Assembly: GCA_006503535.1 (NCBI GenBank)
Contig: QYRS01000007.1
Span: 62,001-126,000 of the forward strand
DNA: 64,000 bases
DNA from: Arthrinium phaeospermum
Lineage: Eukaryota; Ascomycota; Sordariomycetes; Amphisphaeriales; Apiosporaceae
Direction of reading: 5' to 3'
In this document: positions 34,378 through 46,595 of the stretch, piece after piece
Layout of the letters: every line of letters begins with the position of its first letter
How positions within the stretch are numbered: position 1 is the first letter of the stretch
Program-made: the position numbers and the translations under genes
The notes under the pieces: generated by a model
What the model was told of the DNA's origin: nothing
The model's database searches: none
Seen by the model: the letters and a program-made list of their open reading frames with translations, nothing else

Positions 34378-35670
34378 CTAGAGGACATCCCATGTGTCCT
34401 CGGCAGCGTGGCAAAATTTGCTGCATGCGACGCTGGCCGAAAGACTGAAGTTGCTGATGGAGATCTTCTCATCGACGAATTTGTCGGCAAAGGTGTCCTC
34501 GCCCTTGGCCATGGCTCCGACGAAAACGCAAATGCTCTGCTTAGAACCTACGTCCGATACCCAGTCGCGAACTCGCACCAGAGGAGCGTCAAAACTCAGC
34601 GTGACCTTGCGGCAGTCCGGAGGCAGATGGTCAGTGATGGGATTCTGGATAACTCGCAGAAGCTTCTCCTGGGAGGTCGTAGAACGAATGGATAGGCGAT
34701 GGAGAAGCTGGACCATGAGACCAGCGAAGCGCTTGAAGGTACGCGGGATTCTGACAGTAGGGGAGACCTCGATCAGGACGCCCTTAGCGGTGTGGATGTA
34801 GATCTGCAACTTGCCGGCCTTGTTGATGGGCGAGTCGAGCAGAGTCAAGAGACACTAGTCAAGTTAGCACAGTCAGCATGTTGAATGCCCGACTAGATCG
34901 GAGGACAGTTGGTCCAACCTGGTGTGTGATATCAGGACGAGCATCACTAATGTCCCGGTTCATCTTGCGCATGACACCAATGTGTTCGTCGCTGTTGAGC
35001 AGCGAGTATTTGTCGTTGTTCTGCACGCCCGGACGGCTACCGCCGTGCGAGGCCTTGTAGGTTTCCAGGCTGGCATTGGAGAGGACAACGATGAGCCTTT
35101 GCGAGTTCTTGTCATTCAGCGGGATGGGCGTGTGTTGTTCAGCTACCAGCTGAGGAAGAGCCGGAGGGGGGAGGGATTGGGTGCCTGCGTTTGGGGCCAT
35201 GGTGTCAGCTGCGGGTTCCTGGTTGACAAGAGTATGTCCTCTCTATGTGACGCGAAGACGGCGGGTGTGGCTGCAAGTGTCTCGAGGGTGCAAACGCTTG
35301 CACGAGGCGCACATTCGTCCAATTGATACAGGCAAATTCTTGGGAAGCCTGGAGATTTTTGGGGAGTTTGGAAGGGGAAAGAGAGGGGTTGTTTTCGCGG
35401 TCTCAATCCCGAGAATGTGGTGCTTGAAGCTACACAGATAGCAGAGCAGAATTAGGCCAGAAGATAACCTAGCAAAATTTCCCTAGGCCTGCCTTGACTC
35501 GCCATGGCCCAAGTGCGAGAACACGACATGAGGAACGCGGTAATAGATATATCCCAAGACAAAAAGCGCGACCGCTCGCTCGATTCAATCAATTGGCCGG
35601 GTATAGTCGCAATCAACGAGTTAGAATTGGTTTACTTACGAGGTCGCTTGCGCTGCTCGGGGGACGACAT
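34378..35670 (-). CDS. EMG1: NEP1/EMG1, 18S rRNA pseudouridine N1-methyltransferase
   Basis: The core is two exons, 34919-35208 and 34378-34854, split by an intron with GTTGGA, a TGCTAAC branch and CTAG. A probable first exon at 35640-35670 ([10 protein letters not shown], donor GTAAGT) joins in phase to a CGCAG acceptor at 35209, giving 265 residues. Without it, the ATG at 35198-35200 gives 252 residues, so both starts are possible. The sequence is strongly conserved: [66 protein letters not shown] and [24 protein letters not shown]1 is a SPOUT-fold enzyme that methylates a pseudouridine in 18S rRNA and is needed for 40S assembly. It works in the same pathway as SGD1 at the left end of the window, but they are not linked in an operon. 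Confidence 0.95.
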
Positions 35671-37606
35671 GATGATGCTTGGAGGAGCGGTAATCGCAAT
35701 CGTCGCGGTACGAGGTAGGAGGGAGAAAAAGAGACAGAAAATGCGGGGCGTTTGGAGCAATCGATTGATGAATCGGAACGCTTGGACGGCTGAAGTCGGA
35801 CAGGCGGTTCCTTGAGATGGATGGATGATTTGGGAGGTAGGTATAACAAATTGAGGAGTATGTGACTGGAAGTCTTTGAAGAGGGAGAAGGAGCAGACAC
35901 GGCAGGGTTTTTATATCGATCAATGCGAATACGTGACTACAATCTGACGAGAATCTCGAGATCGAGAGAGATTCAGAGAAAGAAAGAAAAGAGAGAGAGA
36001 GAAAAGTGTACTGTAGAAGAAACTTTGTGATAAGTGGGAAAGGGTGACAGAGACTGAGGTCAGCCCAGACGCCAGGGTCCATCGGTCCATCGGACATCGC
36101 AACTCTTTTCTCTCTGCCTTAGCGCCGGCAGCCGGCGACTTTTATTGGCCATGCCCGTCACCACCAAGAATCGTCTCCGGCTGCCTCGCATCGATTACGA
36201 TTACGGAGAGCGACCAGCCATCTGATAAACAGGCCGACTTGTTCTCGTCTTGGTCCTCCTACTATAAACTCCGCCTGTCTGGTCGAGTGTCCGCTCCTTG
36301 GGATCTATCACGAATGCCGGGTTTCCACTTACCTTCTCGTCTTGTATAAGATAATCCGTGTCTGATCGGCGCAAACGAACGCGCAGTTCTGTCCATAGTA
36401 GTGATTCACTCCAGCAACTGTAGGTTGGGAACCATTCTCACCTCATCAAGCCGCATGGAAGCTTCCTGAACGCTGCACGCGGTGTCACCCGCCGTCTCAC
36501 CTGCCGTTTCCGTCTCACTGTGCTTTTCCCCAGGGCATCCCTTGCTTGCCATGGGAAATACCACGCTATCTAAGACCAGGCCGGATGAAGCCGCGATAAC
36601 CTACATGGCCCTTTGTCGTGATATTGAACCGACGACTTACCTGCCAACTATCTAGTCAATTGGACCACCCGTCGTGACTCCGCTTGATTAACCTATGCCG
36701 GCCGTTTGGTACGAGGGATGACTGTTTTGGACCTTGGTTCCCAGTATATCTCGGACCTCGTTGGGTTCTTCCAACTTCGCTAGCGTACCTAACCATTTAC
36801 AAACCCCTCTTCAGCCTTTCTTGGATATAATGAGGCGCCTTCCTCCTGTCCTGTCACCATGCAGTAGTGCTACAGACGCCCAAGGCTTGAAAGGCAAAGG
36901 AACTAAACAATGTTTAACTTAATACGTGCAGATATAATATAGCTCTGGGGGAAGACGAACAAACTTCACGCTCGCATTATGTACCAATGGATTGGAAACC
37001 GTGGTCACGATGTTTTCTCGGAGAGCAGGTATCCCAGAGCCAAGAACTGTCACCAAACCCTCTCTAAAGATAGGGCTGCTCCCATTAGCCACCTCGGATT
37101 CACCCTTAGACAGCGTTATCGCCAAGACGGCTTAAATAGCAACAGCGGTTTGGCATGGCTATTCCAGTCCCGGTGTATAGTCAGACGCGACAAAGTCATC
37201 AGGTTGCTCAAGGAAGCTTATCAAGCGGATTCAGGGCACAGCGTGTAGAAATATGGTTCTCCAACATGGCTGCTGCTACACCCCGATCCCTGCGTACATT
37301 TTGGCTGGCTGGGCGAGATGACACTGAATTATTCCTAGTTGAACACAATCTGCTGTCAGCCCTACGAAGCCTCTACGCCATGGCCATACATACGGAGTAT
37401 ATGGTTCTTATATGCGCCAATGAGGCTGAGACTTGAGGGAGGCAATCAACTTGGCAAACCAGATCCCGTGAGGATCAGGGCGAGTCCTCCTGAGCCACAT
37501 TAATTGCCTAGATAAACGTGTCGAGCGGGCGCTGCTACGTTTGAGTGCCCGAGGATCTCACGGACGGGGCGCGATGTGCAGCAGCTCCATGGCCGGGACG
37601 GATGCG

Positions 37607-37608
<2 letters not shown>

Positions 37609-37650
<42 letters not shown>
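37609..37650. repeat. (GT)n microsatellite
   Basis: About 21 GT units. Confidence 0.9.
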
Positions 37651-39278
37651 CAATGCATGTTTCCTCCCAAGTCGATCTTGGACAGTTTGCCTCAGGGCAT
37701 GAAGAGGGGCTATATTTATCGGTCCGTGTGGCGATCCGATGCTGGAAGCCGCAGAGTCCCTCAGAATTCGGAAACACGAGGTAGCCGATCATTTAAGGTT
37801 ACTTCGTCTGATCTTGTTTTTTAAAGGGTTCCAACTCCCAACCTGGGGTTCTCCTCTTTAGTCAGCCAGCCATGCGCTCGCTCACCACCTGCCACCCACC
37901 ATCCGCATTCTGTTCACTGTTCAGCGACCCTGCGTTACAAGACCCTGCGTCCCATTGAAATTAAGCTTGTTTCTGACCCCTGTCCCGACGCCGAAGCGAT
38001 GCTTCCGAGTCATTTCTATCACAATGATATATCGAGCATCCGAAGCCTCTTGCCGATAACCTTTGGGCTTGGGGTGACATAGTCGGGCAAGGCTGTCATC
38101 CGCATTGAAGCTACTAAACTCCCAACACGGCTTTGGATGGCATGGGCAAAGTCCCTAGAGGCCGATGCGTGCCTGGCAGGTCTCCCATTCCCAGATTCCC
38201 AGGCCGGTAAACTGTGTCGGTGTAGCTCGTCTTCATCTGGCCGAAGAGGAGAGAGGGCACTGCCATGCCGTCTCGTCTCTTCTGTGCGAAAGCTTGGCTG
38301 TGCAACCTTGCACTCATGTTGTGGCCCAACACTCCACCATACCAGGCGTTGTCCAAATATGTACATACTACTACATGGTAGATGGCATATCTGGTACGGG
38401 TTAAGAATATGGGCCCGATTTGAATTTGAGATCAACCCTGTTTGCCATGACCCAACTGCCCAGGAACCACGGATGACCCCCGCCTGGCGCGATCTGAGTT
38501 GGACGTCATTGGTGTCGCGTGATTCCGGCGGTTGTCTATTGTCCGTCCTCGATCTGTTCCATCCCAAAGAGTCTCTGACACGGATGGTTTCCACCAACCT
38601 CAGCCCTCGCTCGCCCCGGGACCCTGCTACGCGCTACTCCAGACAAGCTGCCCCATGTCTCACCCCCATCCGGCATCTGGACATCGGACGACGCACATCT
38701 GTCAAGGCCGTGGGTACGTTAAAGTCTAACCTTACCTTTATTCAATGGGTCCCAAGCTGCCAAGCATTGTTCATCGGGCGTCCCGAGCAGGTTTCCCAAG
38801 GCTCCCAGCTCCTCCTCCACGCAGCAAGCCTGACCGTCGTTGTGAGAGGGGAGGGGAACTTATTGGGCCAGGAATAGTGCTAAGAACAATAGTCTTGACT
38901 CTTTGCTCATGGGTCCATGGTCCGCTCGCCACCGTATACGCTGACTGAGCTGTGACAACTCGCGTGAGCCTGATTTGAGATGAGTCTTCGTTTCACCACG
39001 CAGCTGATTTCCACGGCATACCTTCTTCCCATGAACGGGTATGAGATCTCAGACAAGCGACAGGCATGGCAAAGCCTTTTGTTTTGTGGCTCTTGCAAAA
39101 CGGGCGGCAGGGCCTCAGCCGAACTCTTGTACAAAATGGCCCAACTCCCGCCCTCCCCAAGACGATACTACCACTCCCTCAACGCTCTTATGTGCATGAC
39201 TGGTTCACTCTTTTAATTATACCCTTACCCTCATTTTCCTTCTCACTTGCCAGTCAAGGATATCACGTTGACCGTGTG

Positions 39279-39297
39279 TTTTTTTTTTTTTTTTTTT
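39279..39297. repeat. T19 homopolymer
   Basis: T run about 95 bp upstream of the Egh16-like start codon; it may be part of that promoter. Confidence 0.75.
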
Positions 39298-39392
39298 ACC
39301 TTCGTTATTAGCTTTATCGTTCTAATATTGCCAATCTCGCTGTGTGATTATTCTCTGGCACACCTATTATCAGGTCATATACCCAAGACAAG

Positions 39393-40626
39393 ATGGTTGC
39401 CAAGTCTCAGATGCTGTGGGCACTCGCCCTCGTAGGCCTCGCCGTGGCCCAGAACAACAACAACAACAACAACAACAACGGCCAGAACAACGGTGACGAC
39501 AACAACAACAACGGTGATAACAATGGCGACAACGGCGACAACAACAACAACAATGGTGACAACAACAACAACAATAACAATAATGGCGGTGACAACACCG
39601 GCGACCAGGACGCAACTCTGACGCTGGATGAAGCTGCTGTCCAGACCGCGTCTCAGCTTGACGGCACCGAGGATGGCAGTGATGGTGCTCCCTCGGCCAC
39701 CTCTGACAACAACTTCATCAACTTCTGTTCAGGCCAGCAACTGACCAACGGCCAGCAGGCAGAGGGTGGTTCCTGCAACGGCATCCGTAAGTAGCTACAC
39801 CTGCATCCCGGCCTATGTTCTTGTCCTGGTTTTGTGTGCTGACCCTTCTTCCCTTGAAATAGCCATGGGAAAGATCCCGTCCAAGGGCCAGATGGTCTCG
39901 ACACTCGTCAAGAACCCGGCCAACGGTGATACCGTCGCGCCAGAAACCACCTTCGATATCGAGGTTCTGGTCAGAAACCTCGTGGCGGGCTCCTTCACCA
40001 ACGCTCAGACGACTTACTACTCTGCCCCTCAGGACTTGGAGGGCGGTCTGATTGTTGGCCATACCCACGTTACCGTGCAAGATCTTGGTAACACCCAGGA
40101 CCCCGACAACACTCTGGATCCTACCCAGTTTGTCTTCTTCAAGGGCATCAACGATGCCGGCAACGGCAACGGTCTGCTTACGGCCACCGTCGACGGTGGT
40201 CTTCCCGAGGGCAACTTCCGGGTCTGCACCATCACCTCTGCCTCCAACCACCAGCCTGTCATCATGCCTGTTGCCCAGCGTGGTGCCCAAGACGATTGCA
40301 TTCGCTTCACTGTGAGCAGCGATGGCGGCGACAACCAGGACAACGGCGACAACCAGAACAACGGCGACAACCAGAACAACGGTGACAACCAGAACAATGG
40401 CGACAACCAAAACAACGGCGACAACCAGAACAATGGCGACAACCAGAACAACGGCGACAACCAGAACAATGGCGACAACCAGAACAACGGCGACAACAAC
40501 AACCAGAAGCGAGGCGCCAAGTCCAACTCTCGATTTTCCCGCGGTCTTGGACGACGAAACGACAACAAGACCAAGCCGGTTCAGCGCCGAGCACTTCGGT
40601 TCAACCGCAGCGCTTGGGTCGCCTGA
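39393..40626 (+). CDS. Secreted Egh16/GAS1 (MAS1)-like protein with Asn-rich and GDNQNN repeats
   Basis: Two exons, 39393-39786 and 39863-40626, give 385 residues. The intron is 76 nt with GTAAGT and ATAG. A signal peptide (MVAKSQMLWALALVGLAVAQ) is followed directly by an Asn/Asp/Gly tract to about residue 70. The Egh16-like core runs about residues 100-310: NFINFCSGQQLTNGQQ, GKIPSKGQMVSTLVKNPANGDTV, AQTTYYSAPQDLEGGLIVGHTHVTVQ, FFKGINDAGNGNGLLTATV and GNFRVCTITSASNHQPV. The family was found in plant- and insect-infecting fungi (Blumeria Egh16, Magnaporthe GAS1/GAS2) as appressorium-stage proteins; its biochemical role is unknown. The C terminus carries nine 18-bp repeats encoding GDNQNN units, then a basic tail (KRGAKSNSRFSRGLGRR). 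The neighbouring GH25 lysozyme is also secreted. No virulence role is shown for this copy. Confidence 0.9.
40327..40488. repeat. Nine-copy 18-bp in-frame tandem repeat
   Basis: Nine 18-bp units (GGCGACAACCAGAACAAC type, silent C/T and A/G changes) encode GDNQNN in the Egh16-like protein. Confidence 0.95.
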
Positions 40627-41711
40627 AGCCTGGAATTGCCATGCCTCGCACTCGGGCGATCGAAGGGATGCGTGTAGAACACGACGCTGATCACCAGAAG
40701 CATCGAAGAACATTCACAGTGTATAATCACATATGGTTTCTTTTTCTTGTTTCTTGACATGACTACGATAGATATGAATGGGGGAAACTCTGATATGGGG
40801 TTTGGGATCGCAATCATGGGGGGAAGGGGGGGGGGGGGGTTAATACACGGCCGATTCGAAATTTAGTCGCAGCTCTTTCTGTTATTATTAGGCTTTCAAC
40901 GAAAAGTCACATTCAATATACTATAAAAAAGTCACATAAAAAAAAATGCCATAACCGTGTCTTCCTCTACATGCAATGCGAAGTATGCCAAGGGGGTCAC
41001 TGGCTGAGATGTCTCACAAGAAGCCACAGCCCCTCTTGGACATTGGGCGCGGACGATCGGCATCCGCGGGGATTCTGCGACGTTACCAACGTCACTCGTG
41101 CGGCGTCCGGCCTCGCGTCCCAACGAAAAGAAGGCTGAGCTGGAAATCAAATCATGCTTCCTTGGCTTCCTTGGCGGTACAAGGAGCTGACAGAAAACCT
41201 CTTGGCATCCTGTCTGGGAAATGCCGCCACCTTCTCCCGCCACGTTGGGCAATGTTCTGCAAAGCAGGGGATTGACTGCATCCGGCTTCGCCATTAGTGG
41301 CAACGAGCGGAATTGAGTGGCGGGGCTGGCTGTCGCGCTGATCTAGACGGGACGCTGCCGCTGTCCTGGCACTGCGTTGCAGCTTGCCCACGGGGGTCAA
41401 TGACGTTGCGGCTGAGGGATGGGCGGAACACGTCGAGAGACGATGATCAGCATTCCCGGGCGCCTCACACTCAGCTCCATGTCTCTCCACGCTGGAGTTA
41501 GGCATGTATACAAGAAGCAACCCGGGTTGAGAGGCTGCTCGGTTTACCGAGATTCCAAGAGGGCGGTGGGAGAGCCAGCTGCTGTCTATAAAAGGGGCAG
41601 ATCCTCGATAGGACTGACTGAAAATGGCGACTGGGACCAGCAAGATCAGCATCATCAGTATTCATTGCCGACAAAATATAACTCATCTCGGGAAATCCCT
41701 CAGATTCCAGC
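40627..41711. other. Spacer between Egh16-like and GH25 genes
   Basis: 3' flank with a G run at about 40827-40840, and the GH25 promoter. No gene recognised. Confidence 0.65.
41587..41594 (+). promoter_or_regulatory. TATA box of the GH25 gene
   Basis: TATAAAAG lies 118 bp upstream of the GH25 start codon, a normal place for a regulated fungal promoter. Confidence 0.6.
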
Positions 41712-42529
41712 ATGTTTTCCAGAACTGCCCTATCCGCGCTGCTTGGCAGTGCGGCGCTGTTGGGCTCGACCCAGGCCGAGGTCCAAGGGTTCGATATCTC
41801 GCACTATCAGCCCAACGTCAACTTTAAGGGGGCTCATGCCGCCGGTGCTCGCTTCGTGATCATCAAGGTAAAGCAGATTCTACCGGCCCAGCCACTCGTT
41901 CCCTCTCTCCGTCTTTCCAGTAGACCCAGTAGAGCCAAGATGAAGCCCCCTTTTCCTTGGTGACACATCCGAACTGACACACTTGCGCACACAAAAAGGC
42001 CACAGAAGGCACGAGCTACATCGACCCCAAGTTCTCGGAGCATTGGACGGGCGCAACCAACGCCGGCCTGAACCGAGGCGCGTACCACTTCGCGCGCCCG
42101 AACAGCGGCAGTGGGGCAGCGCAGGCGACCTTTTTCCTGGCCCACGGCGGCGGCTGGACCAAGGACGGCCGGACGCTGCCGGGGATGCTGGACCTGGAGT
42201 CTGGCTCGTCGTCGCAGTGCTACGGGTTGTCGGCTGGCGGCATGGTGGCTTGGATTCGCGATTTCAGCAACACGTACCACGGCAAAACGGGGCGCTTCCC
42301 GATGCTTTACACGAACCCGTCGTGGTGGACGGCGTGCACAGCCAACTCCAAGGAATTCGTCAAAACCAACCCGCTGGTCCTAGCCCGGTACGCCAGCAGT
42401 CCCGGCACCATTCCCGGTGGCTGGCCTTACCAGACTATCTGGCAGTACGCAGACAAGTACGCGTACGGTGGCGACGAGGACAAGTTCAACGGAGACGAGG
42501 CGGGCCTCAGGAAGCTGGCGTCTGGCTGA
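41712..42529 (+). CDS. Secreted GH25 (Chalaropsis-type) lysozyme
   Basis: Two exons, 41712-41867 and 41999-42529, give 228 residues. The 131-nt intron has GTAAAG and AAAG. A signal peptide ending near LGSTQA is followed by VQGFDISHYQPNVNF, the GH25 start with its conserved Asp. Further family features are FVIIKATEGTSYIDPKF, GAYHFARP, LPGMLDLES (the catalytic Asp-x-Glu region), GRFPMLYTNPSWW and a C-terminal WQYADKY. GH25 enzymes cleave the beta-1,4 bond between N-acetylmuramic acid and N-acetylglucosamine in bacterial peptidoglycan, so this protein probably acts outside the cell against bacteria. Single-domain architecture and length are normal. A TATA box at 41587 suggests regulated expression. 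Confidence 0.94.
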
Positions 42530-43573
42530 GGCGCTTCAGGGGATGATTACCGGGATCCCGTGGCATCTCGTGGGAAACGCGGTCATGTGGGCAGTCCCCG
42601 TGGGGATGATTATCCTAATTCTTTGAACAACCATGGGCGGGTTGAAAATTGAGGCCATTTAGAAGTACCAATCCATTCGGAGTTGGGCACAAACTCAACA
42701 AATAGTTCCTCAGCCCTGGGCCCCATGATTTCCGTGTAATACGATACCGAGTTTGAATAAACCTACTACACGTTTCGGCCACTGAACGTGGTGGTATGTC
42801 ATTGAAGGTTTATATTAACCTTTTGGGCGGCATGAGTTCCACCGTCTACGTGCATAAACATCATACATAAGTTTCTGCTAATAATAAGTAAGTAGGTAGC
42901 CAGTCTGTATGGCCCTCCAAATGTTAGTAAACCACATACACATAGGTGTGTCTCAACTTTACTGCTTCCATGAGTCACACCAAGACAAAGCCTATCATGC
43001 CATTGGATATCTTGTCTCTGCACAATCCGAAGACCAAATTCCCAGGTTAGCCAGCCTGCCCAGGGCCGCGCCAATGACCAGAATAAAGACTAAAGGAGGC
43101 CTTGAAGGGTTAGGCCGCCAACGTCAAACCATGGGCTCTCTCGACGATCGGTGGCCAACAACTCGACGAGATGTGAAGATCCAAATAGAGGGGAGATTGT
43201 TTGTTTGTTAATTAGGAATTATATGGAAGGAGGCCTTGTATTTCGACAGGGTCGGGTCGCTGCACAGCAGCACCCCCGATTGGAATAAGTCGAGCGCCAG
43301 GCAGTCCGACGGGCGCTGAAGAAAACAGTGCAGGAGAGCAACTGTAGAAACCGGGTATCTCTAGTCAATATTAAAGTTTTATGCATCTTAATGACCACCT
43401 GTTCAGAGCGGAGAGTTTGGATTATGTTGAGGCACATTACACCCACTAGGTGTATGTGGCTTGTATATCGGTTGCGAGCCTCGTAAAGATTGGGCCAAGC
43501 ACACAAGTGGTTAGCGATGGTCATGGGGTGGGTATCAGCCAGTTGCAACGATCGTTCAGAGAGACTACGGCCT
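42530..43573. other. Spacer between GH25 and the F-box gene
   Basis: 3' flanks of two convergent genes; no gene recognised. Confidence 0.65.
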
Positions 43574-45507
43574 TCAGTCCTCGGGGAACAACTCTCTCAA
43601 GTTGCTCACAAAGACACCGGTTTCGCTGTCCCATCTCTTGAAGAATTTGCCTGCCATTGGAACCAGATCTTTGATCTCACGGGGCAGTTCTCGAACACCC
43701 CCTTTCAGGTCCAGGACTTCCATATTATCCTCTGCAATAACGTGGTGATCCGAACCATCCGTACCAACCCTAGGAGCATGTCAGTGATAACAACCAAGCG
43801 CAGAAGGTCTACTCCGACGTACATGCAACGGTAGAATGGCTGTGAAACCCGAGACGAATTGTCGTCGAATCCAGCCCCGTTTACTGTCCAGCCGATTATA
43901 ATGCCGTGATAGTCGTAGCGCTTGTGTTTGAAGACCTGACCGATTCGATATTTGATCTTGGCAGGGTTGTCGAGCGTACTTCTCCTCCAGAGCGCCTTTT
44001 CAGACGAATCAACGCGGCGGATCTCCCTGATTTTGTCCCTGACCCTTCTCGAGGGAAGCTCCCAATTGTTCTGTCTGCGGCCCGGTGCCACGAAAGTATC
44101 GTACATCGGACATACATATTTCTCGACCAGCCACGAGTCCTCGGGAAAGTACTCGTAGAAGTATTGCAGCAAGTCTCCCACATCCTGCTGCCAATCCCAG
44201 CGCATATCCTCGTTGTCTGGAAGGATAGGCACCATCATAATGCTTGCCCATATCATACTGTACAACGCCGGCTGGAGGTTCCGAGCCCAGTCTCCGTGAC
44301 GGAGCTCGATCAGCGGTACTAGGTCTGCAACAGGCCGCTCCAGGGTCCTGAAACTTGTGAATGACGACCGGATATTCTGTGCCGTTCGCATCACAATCAA
44401 ATCGGTGCTAGTAGGCTTCAGAAGATTGCCATGCCCCGAATGCGCACCTAAGCGATTCAGGAACACACGAAGGGCATCGAGTGAAACCTCGCCATCGGAG
44501 CCGTAGGCGTCAATGAACATCTTTTGCTGCTGTTCTTCATCTTCGGGTATAGAGCGGCCATCCAGCGATACGCCCTGTGGCGACAGCACGACGATGTAGA
44601 CCTGGGTAGGGAGTAAGCAGCAGTATGCTTCCACATTCAGCCTTTCGGCGATGGACGAGAAAATGGCGGCAGAAATAATTGGCATTGAGGGATGCTGGGT
44701 ATCCTGGAGGGCCCTGCCAATAAGACAGGTGCGCAGGTACTTAGCCATGCTTTCGTCCTCTTGGGCAGCTGTCAGATTACTTTCGTGCAGCCATCTGCTC
44801 AACGCCATGCTCTTCTCACGGATGGTCATTTCGCCCACGTTGGGCGTCTCCTGCTGGAAGCGCGAGGCCAGCTGGTCCAGGATCACGGATATCTCGTCCA
44901 AGTCGCCCTCGTTGTCGTGGAGAACAAACATGTCAAATGCGCCCAGGGCGCGCTCAAGTCTCATACCGCAATTGACCTTGTCGCTAGTCCGGGCGTTGCG
45001 CCCTATGTATCGGGCGGCATGCTTCTGGTATTTGGCCCATTCTGCAATCGCCAGGCTCCGGTGGATGCTATCGAGGACTGTGCAAGCGTAGTAACGGCGG
45101 GCGAGTACGTCTGGGACGTCATTGTCGATCTTGCATTGAGACAACAGGTAGTCCTTGGCATCATAGCCGTACTGGCATATCTCTTCTATCCTCTGCAGCC
45201 GCCCGAGACGGGTTGCGACAATGCCATCGAGAAGTTGGGAAATCCTGTGGTTCCGGAAGAGGCGCAGGGTGCAGAGGCGCTTCCAGTCAATCTGGAGACG
45301 CTTGTTGCGCCGTTTTGCGTGGAAGGCGTGGTCAGCTTGCCAGTACTTGAAAGTTGTGTCACAGTAGTATCTCCAGAGCAAGGGTGTTTGCGCGACACGG
45401 GCGAATCGTTTCGAAACGGGGGAAATCTGCAGAAGCGTCTCCTCGGGGGAGGTGTAGTGCAAGATCTGGGTTATGAGCTCGTCGGGGAGAGCATCGAAGG
45501 AGGCCAT
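43574..45507 (-). CDS. FBXO21-like F-box protein with SirB1-like and YccV/HspQ domains
   Basis: Two exons, 43823-45507 and 43574-43769, give 626 residues. The intron is 53 nt with GTACGT and CTAG. An F-box occupies residues 5-50 (FDALPDELITQILHYTSPEETLLQISPVSKRF). The middle (about 200-440) resembles the SirB1/transglutaminase-core-2 region (FQQETPNVGEMTIREKSMALSRWLHE). The C terminus is a YccV/HspQ-type domain: KYRIGQVFKHKRYDYHGIIIGWT, then the second-exon part VGTDGSDHHVIAEDNMEVL. This order is that of animal FBXO21, a substrate receptor of SCF ubiquitin ligases. Reading through the intron would lose the end of the YccV domain. Substrates are unknown. It is divergent from the spindle-pole scaffold gene. 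Confidence 0.9.
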
Positions 45508-46595
45508 TGCGAATCCTAAGGCGGGGGTTCAAGTCGACCAGCTTATGCGCAGCAGTGAAATCGGGAAGCTCGACTAATTGAAATGAGCTGGGAGTGGTTG
45601 ATGGCCATGGGGTCAAGTTCAAGTTCAGAGGTAAGAGACGAATGGGGTCTGGGACGGTCTTTTTATTGAAAGCTTGTCCGAAAGCCAGTCACCTTGTGTG
45701 CGCATAGAGTACCTGCGCTGAAGCGGCGGCAAAAAGATCGAATGCGACGGAACGTAACCGGCCGGCTGTTGAGCTGGTCATGCCAATGCTCCCTGCAAAT
45801 TTGGCCGAGATGCAAGTGCGAGATGCTTTGCGAAAAGGGCATCTAAGTGCAGGTAGGCATAAGTGTGAGTGTGAGTGTGAGCTTGTGTGTGTGTGTGTGT
45901 GTGTGGTGGTGCTGCTGCAGTCGCTACTACACTACGCGACGTAATGGGCCGGACATTGTCGTGGTATCCAACTGTGTACAGGATGTATCCATGTCATTTG
46001 GAGCCAGGTGGGAGATGGGCAATATCCTGCGCTATGCCGCTCATGCTCATGTTGCCGACGAGCAGAGGCAGAAAAGCATGTCATGTCATGAATTCATCAG
46101 AGCAGCGGACGGATTGATGTCAACCTACATGCGCCCACCCACTGCTAAAAGCTTAAGCCTGCCTGCCCGCCCGCCTCTGATTCAGCCAAAGTTCCTGCAT
46201 AGGCCCCGAAAAAGAGGACCAGTCCGACCCTGTCTCCCTCTGTTTACATCGGGGCCCCCGGCCAATCAGGCGGCACCTGTGCTTTGCTTGCTATACGCGA
46301 CTTTCTTCTATTGCCGGGGCTGCCATCGCGCTCACGCTCACGCTCACGCTCAATTCTCCCCCCCCACTCTGCCCAACTTGCCTTGGAGTAAACATCACGC
46401 ATTTTGCCAGCATACGGCCTCCAACCGCATTTGCTTTTATATTTTGCTCATTTCTGCCGCCCTGCGACGCACACTTGTCCCCGCCGTTGTCCATCCTGCT
46501 CGCCTTACGACTCCTATGCACCAATGAAGTAAACAACCACCCCGAGTCGCAACCGTCGCCCTTTCTTTCGCGATACCCACCCACACGCACACGCC
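45508..46595. other. Divergent F-box/spindle-pole scaffold promoter region
   Basis: About 1.1 kb between start codons, with a GTGTGA/GT microsatellite at about 45863-45906 and GCTCAC repeats near 46330. No gene recognised. Confidence 0.65.

Larger units (their letters stand above)
35671..39392. other. 3.7-kb spacer between NEP1 and the Egh16-like gene
   Basis: No recognisable gene. Contains the GT microsatellite at 37609 and a T run at 39279-39297 about 95 bp upstream of the next start. A 246-codon ATG frame at 38137-38877 (plus) lacks domain resemblance. Confidence 0.55.

Noticed and set aside
38137..38877. 246-codon ATG frame upstream of the Egh16-like gene
   Set aside because: Irregular composition, many Cys/Arg/Ser, no domain, no splice context; kept only as a note.
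39718..40713. 331-codon open frame on the minus strand opposite the Egh16-like gene
   Set aside because: It is the shadow of the 18-bp repeats; it gives a Val/Leu repeat with no family resemblance.
45847..46527. 226-codon frame upstream of the spindle-pole scaffold
   Set aside because: Starts at GTG and runs through a GT microsatellite; lies in a promoter region.
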